NCBI RefSeq assembly: GCF_041260155.1
Contig: NC_091930.1
Span: 22,862,237 to 22,926,236 of the forward strand
Reading direction: 5' to 3'
Length of the DNA: 64,000 nucleotides
DNA from: Ptychodera flava
Taxonomy: Eukaryota; Hemichordata; Enteropneusta; Ptychoderidae
Both the position numbers and the translations under genes were made by a program. Of the stretch, positions 59,316 to 64,000 are shown one piece after another. Numbering within the stretch: position 1 is the first letter of the stretch; each line of letters begins with the position of its first letter. The notes under the pieces are model-generated. The model made no database searches. It saw only the letters and a program-made list of their open reading frames with translations, and was not told the origin of the DNA.

Positions 59316-59876
59316 ACGTGCAGAGGATACGAACAAAAGGGTGAACTCAGCAGTTAACGTTTAAACAAAATTTATTACGAAAATAAAACTAATTGCTAAG
59401 TTAGGGATAGAATACAAGCTTTAAAGTGTACAGACTACTTATCTCAGCTGGGACGGCAAAGCTCCAGTCTCAGAGTTGTAACAGTCAGTCGGATGAATGA
59501 ACAGTCCTTTGGTTTGCAGCTTGAAGCTACACAAAGTCCACAGTATAAATCCAGCGTTGACAGTGAAGGTCTTGAAAAGTCTTGAGAATGACTACTGCTG
59601 GAGTTTAGTAACACACAGAGACACGATCCCAAAAGTCTGGAAGCTGTGCACGTCCCTTTTATAAAGGCATATAAGAACAATCTAGAACTTTTATTGACAT
59701 GCTAATTACTGTTCTAAAATTATCTCCCTTACACAACTAATCAACTTTCCAGAACATTCCAAACATGACTAATTGAATTCAAGGTTGTGAGGTCATCAAG
59801 GGCAGTGACCTTGAGAATGTTCTAGACTAATTGAACTCAGGTCATGATGAGTGTGGGGGAAATGACCTACATAACA
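59312..59876 (-). repeat. 3' LTR of the gypsy-like element
   Basis: 565 bases bounded by TGTTA...TAACA (TG...CA on either strand). On the minus strand the LTR starts TGTTATGTAGGTC, immediately after a purine run, GAAGAGGGGG, that serves as the polypurine tract, and it ends CACGTAACA against TATAT flank. Confidence 0.8.
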
Positions 59877-60036
59877 CACCCCCTCTTCAAAAAAGAAAAT
59901 TTTTCAAAGAAAAATCTTTCTTTTACAAATGTAATCTTGAAAAGGATTTAAGTACTCAAATTTTGTTTTACTCTAAAGTAAAGTTTCTTGAAAGTGAACA
60001 ACAATAAAATTTCTTGAAAGTGAACAACAATAAACT

Positions 60037-60440
60037 CTAAATACGAGAGAGACAGTCTGCAATTAAATTGTCTCTGCCTTTGATATGTCTAATATCAAGA
60101 TTAAACTCCTGTAACATTAAACTCCATCTTAGCAATCTCTGATTTTTGCCTTTAAATTTCTGCAGAAAAACAAGAGGGTTGTGATCAATATAAACCACTA
60201 TTGGCTGATTTGAAGAAGTAACATAAACTTCAAAATGCTGTAAAGCTAATATCAAAGATAAACACTCTTTTTCATTGTAGAGTAGTTTCTCTGGGATTTG
60301 TTAAATTTGCGTGAAAAATAGCAAACAGGATGATCTACACCATGACTATCCTCTTGCAATAAAACAGCACCAGCAGCCGTATCACTAGCATCTACAGCTA
60401 ATTTGAATGGCAAAGTGAAATCTGGTGCAGACAACACTGG
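60037..60440 (-). pseudogene. RNase H region of the gypsy-like element
   Basis: LAVDASDTAAGAVLLQ, FSRKFNKSQRNYS and VVYIDHNPLVFLQ followed by RHIKGRDNLIADCLSR are standard RNase H segments of Ty3/gypsy pol. Last coding part before the LTR. Broken. Confidence 0.85.
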
Positions 60441-60599
60441 GGCACTTTGCAGTATGGCTTTAAGTGTATCAAATGCCTGTTGGCATTGCTCTGACCAAAC
60501 AAACTTTACTTTCTTTTAAGTAAGTTAGTCAAAGGCTCAGTAATTGTGGAGAAATTTGGACAGAATTTTCTGTAGTAACCAGCCATACCGAGAAAGCGC

Positions 60600-61500
60600 A
60601 TCAGTTATCGTTTGCAGTTTGGTATGGGAAAACTTGAAATGGCACTGATTTTGGCATCAACAGGTTTTACCTCACCCTGTCCTACAGTATGTCCGAGGTA
60701 AGTCACCCTCGCCCAACCAAACTCAGATTTGGCAAGGTTGACAGTCAACATTGCTTTGCTCAGTCTCTCAAAGAACTTCCGCATGAGCTTGATGTGTTCC
60801 TCCCAGGTGTCACTATACAGGACGACGTCGTCAACGTAAGCTGCACACCCGTCTAGCCCGGATATGACGTCGTTGATCATCCGTTGGAACGTTGCCGGAG
60901 AGTTCTTCATTCCGAATGGCATCACCTTGTACTGGAACAATCCGTCTGGTGTAACAAAGGCGGATATTTCACGAGCACGATCCGTCAGAGGGACTTGCCA
61001 AAATCCCTTCAGTAGGTCAAATTTCGTCACATACTTGGCTTTTCCCACTCGGTCGATGCAGTCATCAATCCTCGGGATTGGGAAAGTGTCTGTCTTTGTT
61101 AAAGTGTTGACCTTCCTAAAGTCCGTGCACATACGATAACTGTGATCTGATTTGGGAACAAGTATGCACGGCGAACTCCAGTTACTTTTACTGGGTTCAA
61201 TAAAGTCATTGTCCAGCAGGTATTTGACTTCTTCCTGGAGATATTTTGCTTTTGTTGGATTCAGTCTGTATGGATGTTGTTTTACAGGCTTACTGTCCCC
61301 AACATCAACGTCGTGATAGATGACGTTTGTCCTCGTTGGAACATCTTGAAACAGGTGTTTATATTCGTGGAGCAGTTCTTTCACCTGTTGTTGTTGTTCT
61401 GGCTGGAGGTGTGCCAACTTTGTAGACTCCAGCTTCTCCAGGATTTCTGAGTTCTGAAGCTTGACCGAGCCCAGCTTTGAGTTTAGAGTATTTTCACTCA
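60600..61500 (-). pseudogene. Reverse transcriptase region of the gypsy-like element
   Basis: WSSPCILVPKSDHSYRMCTD, FRKVNTLTKTDTFPIPR, FDLLKGFWQVPL, GMKNSPATFQRMI and AAYVDDVVLYS (the YVDD active-site box) are present in order, as in Ty3/gypsy enzymes. It is read continuously with the end of integrase upstream. Confidence 0.9.
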
Positions 61501-61559
61501 AGTCAGTTTCAGTATCACTATCTTCATAATGGTTTGAACTGACTGCACTGACAGGCTGA

Positions 61560-62700
61560 GTTATAGTAGGATTATCCCTATCCAAATATGGCTTAAGCAT
61601 ATTTATGTGACATAGCTGTTTTTGTTTTCGCCTGTCAGGTGTTATTATGATGTAATTTAAATCACTCAATTTCTTATCGATTAGATATGGCCCAAAGTAA
61701 CGAGCATGGAGTGGTTTGCCAGGAATTGGAAGTAGAACAAGAACCTTTTGACCTGGTTCAAACTTCCGTTTTGAGGTGCTTTTATCATATCTGGTTTTCA
61801 TTGACTGCTGAGATGACTCAAGATTTTCTCTGGCTAATTCACATGCTTTAGAGAGTTTTGTACGAAAATCTGACACATATTGCAAAATATTCAGACAATC
61901 ATCGTCGTCAGACAGGAATTTCTCTTTAACGAGCTTAAGAGGGCCACGGACTGTATGTCCAAATACAAGCTCAAATGGGCTAAACCAAGAGACTCCTGAA
62001 TTGACTCTCTAACAGCAAAGAGCAGAAAATGAATTCCTTCATCCCACTGCTTCTCTGTGTCAAACAGTAGGTCCTAACCATGTTTTTCAAAGTTTGATGA
62101 AATCGCTCAAGAGCACCCTGACTTTCTGGATGATAGGCGGATGACCTATACTGTTTAATGCCTAGCTGATCCATTACTTGTTGAAAATTCCAGACATAAA
62201 GTTGGAGCCTTGATCGGACTGGACACATTTAGGGAGGCCAAATAAAGTGAAAAATTTGACTAAAGCTTTCACTATAGTCTTTGTCTTTATATTTCTCAGT
62301 GGTATGGCTTCTGGGAACCGAGTTGATGTACACATTATTGTCAGCATGTACTCATTTCCTGATCTTGTTTTTGGTAGGGGCCCAACACAGTCTATTAGTA
62401 TCCTACTAAATGGTTCTTGAAATGCAGGAATTGGCTGTAAAGGGGCCTTTGGAATGGTCTGATTTGGCTTTCCTACCATTTGACATGTGTGACAAGTTTT
62501 ACAGAAATGTGCTACATCCTGCCTGAGATTAGGCCAATAAAAGTGACTGAGAATTTTATGATAAGTTTTTCCTGACTCCTAAGTGACCAGCCCAGGGGGT
62601 TTCATGGGCCAGGCGCAATATTTCAGCATGGTAGGGCTTTGGAACCACAATTTGATGTTTTATAGCCCAATCGTCATCAACCAAAACGTCTGGAGGTCTC
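61560..62700 (-). pseudogene. Integrase region of the gypsy-like element, upstream of reverse transcriptase
   Basis: H2C2 zinc part (AEILRLAHETPWAGHLG), catalytic core (ILIDCVGPLPKTRSGNEYML, CVQSDQGSNFMS, SSAYHPESQGALERFHQTLK) and C-terminal part (KFEPGQKVLVLLPIPGKPLH, RYFGPYLIDKKLSD). Its place before reverse transcriptase is the notable feature. Broken. Confidence 0.87.
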
Positions 62701-63249
62701 CATTTACGCATGAGAATACCAGATTTTGTATAATAGGAAACAGAGCTATCTGAAGTTTTACCTTCATCATCTACCCTGTCAAACAAAGACAAAATATCTG
62801 GGTCTTTGTGTTGTTCTGCAATGAGATTTGATCTAGAAAATGTCTGACTTTGGTCAGCAGAAGTTTTACTGGAAGTTTCAAATCCACGAGGGATAACGGA
62901 ATGATCCGTGTCTAACACCTGACTGAGAAAGGTGTCATTTAAGTCAACATCTGTGACATTATTTTTGAGAGTATTTTGATTCTCGGAAGTTTTCTTTGAC
63001 ATGGCTCGAGTAATAGCACATGAAGGAAATAAATCGGGTATCTCTTGTTCAATTGGCTCTGGATCCTGATCTAAGTAGGATTATCAGTCACAATTGGATT
63101 AGTAATGACCTTGTCCCCTGCAAAGTAATTTACAAGGAGAAGGTGAATCCCTTCAAAAGGCAAAAAAGGGGCTAATACCTTAAGTCACAGGTCCAGAAAC
63201 AAAGTCCGAAGACAAATAAACATTATGGAGAGGAACAGGAATGTAGTCA
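62700..63249 (-). other. Linker between gag-protease and integrase in the gypsy-like element
   Basis: Low-identity, Ser/Thr/Asp-rich sequence, partly open on the minus strand (SQTFSRSNLIAEQHKDPDI), typical of the variable spacer before the integrase zinc part. No separate gene seen. Confidence 0.5.
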
Positions 63250-64000
63250 TTATAATCTATCCCTTAATAAGAACTTAAGAACCTGAAAATGACTTTTCAG
63301 AAAACAGCAGCGTATCTGCCAACAAAAGAGACTGGGAAGCCCGGTATCTCTTAAAATTTTGACAGGGGTAGCGGAAGACAAATCACTAGAAAGTGATATT
63401 AAACCATCATGAATAAATGGTTCGAAAATACCCATAATGCTATCTTGAGAAGAATTGACCTTGACCTCATTAATTGGGGATAAGAGGGGTTTAACCTCAG
63501 AAAATGTGTTGCAGACATTATTAGACTCTATTGAGTTGATGAAGAAATAAGCCGGTGGCTTAGATCCACTTTGACCACTTTGACCTTCACGTTTTCTTTT
63601 CAATTTGAAACACTCTGACATTAAATGGCCGCCTTTCTTGCAATAATTACAAGAAAGTGTACCGAACTGTTTGTCAGAAGGAGATTGAGACTTGGGATCT
63701 GATGATGTGGAAGTGTTACTTGAATTTTGTGAACTGTTGTCATTTGATTTCCTACTCTCCTTTGAAAAATTCTTGGATGAAAAGGAGGAGTTAAATTTAC
63801 CTGCATTGTTTCTGTATGAAAAGGACTGGGATGGTTTGCTGAGAAATGAAGATTTGTGGGTCAATGAATAATCATCGGCCAAACGTGCAGCAACCTCCAA
63901 TGTATCTGCCTTTTGTTCATTGATAAACGTCTTGATGTCACTCCGAATGCACCTCTTAAATTCCTCAATCAAAACAAGCTGTCGTAATTTGTCATAATTC
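63250..64000 (-). pseudogene. gag C-terminal and protease-like region of the gypsy-like element, cut by window edge
   Basis: An arginine/glutamate-rich gag segment (EEFKRCIRSDIKTFINEQKA), a Ser-rich linker and a CCHC zinc knuckle (CNYCKKGGHLMSEC) lead toward a protease-like stretch (VKILRDTG). Gag continues beyond position 64000. Confidence 0.8.

Larger units (their letters stand above)
59312..64000 (-). mobile_element. Ty3/gypsy-like LTR retrotransposon of the Gmr1 type, partial, fossil
   Basis: Minus-strand element entering from the right edge. Reading leftward: gag with a zinc knuckle, protease trace, integrase, reverse transcriptase, RNase H, polypurine tract, 3' LTR. Integrase stands before reverse transcriptase, unlike ordinary Ty3/gypsy but like the Gmr1 group described from deuterostomes. 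The 5' LTR is outside the window, so no LTR-LTR age can be given. It is broken, with several coding breaks. Confidence 0.88.

Overview
The window looks like a piece of a gene-poor, AT-rich nuclear genome of a marine invertebrate. Long (TA)n, (GT)n and (CAGA)n tracts, small spliced exons, C2H2 zinc-finger exons and animal-type transposons all fit. A Gmr1-type gypsy element at the right end hints at a deuterostome (hemichordate, echinoderm or amphioxus). I cannot name the species.

0-38 kb: a tandem array of one multi-exon C2H2 zinc-finger gene family. I see five copies, called Z1 to Z5 here. Each complete copy has a leader segment ending in a splice donor, a small exon A carrying the start codon, a 117-base exon B, and a long exon C with a conserved N-terminal stretch, a basic linker and 7-8 fingers. 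Z4 (20573-23230) is intact and would encode 489 residues through three exons joined in phase 1. Z1, Z2 and Z5 are damaged, and Z3 is only a scrap of exon C. There are six leader segments, more than there are usable gene bodies, so the array has grown by duplication and decayed unevenly. The intervals hold a Crypton-like (DUF3504/KIAA1958-type) fragment, a LINE 3' end, a satellite-plus-(CAGA)n block, two MITEs of one TTAA-targeting family, two copies of a hairpin-bearing repeat, a Penelope-like GIY-YIG fragment and a five-copy ~140-bp tandem array.

38-41.8 kb: no clear gene; it holds some inverted homologies I could not resolve.

41856-59235: a Polinton (Maverick), 17,380 bp between terminal inverted repeats that start AGTAGTTAGGG, sitting in a (TA)n tract with TATATA on both sides. 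It carries a duplicated 5' leader region with a long foldback element inserted in it, protein-primed DNA polymerase B, a packaging ATPase, small virion proteins, an integrase with a chromodomain, minor and major capsid proteins and a cysteine protease. Two minus-strand genes lie at the right end, one of them a WW + PC4 fusion. It is a fossil: several genes look open, but the polymerase and a few others are broken.

59312-64000: the 3' LTR and most of the coding region of a minus-strand Ty3/gypsy-like element. Its integrase lies upstream of reverse transcriptase, the Gmr1-type order. It runs off the window and is broken.
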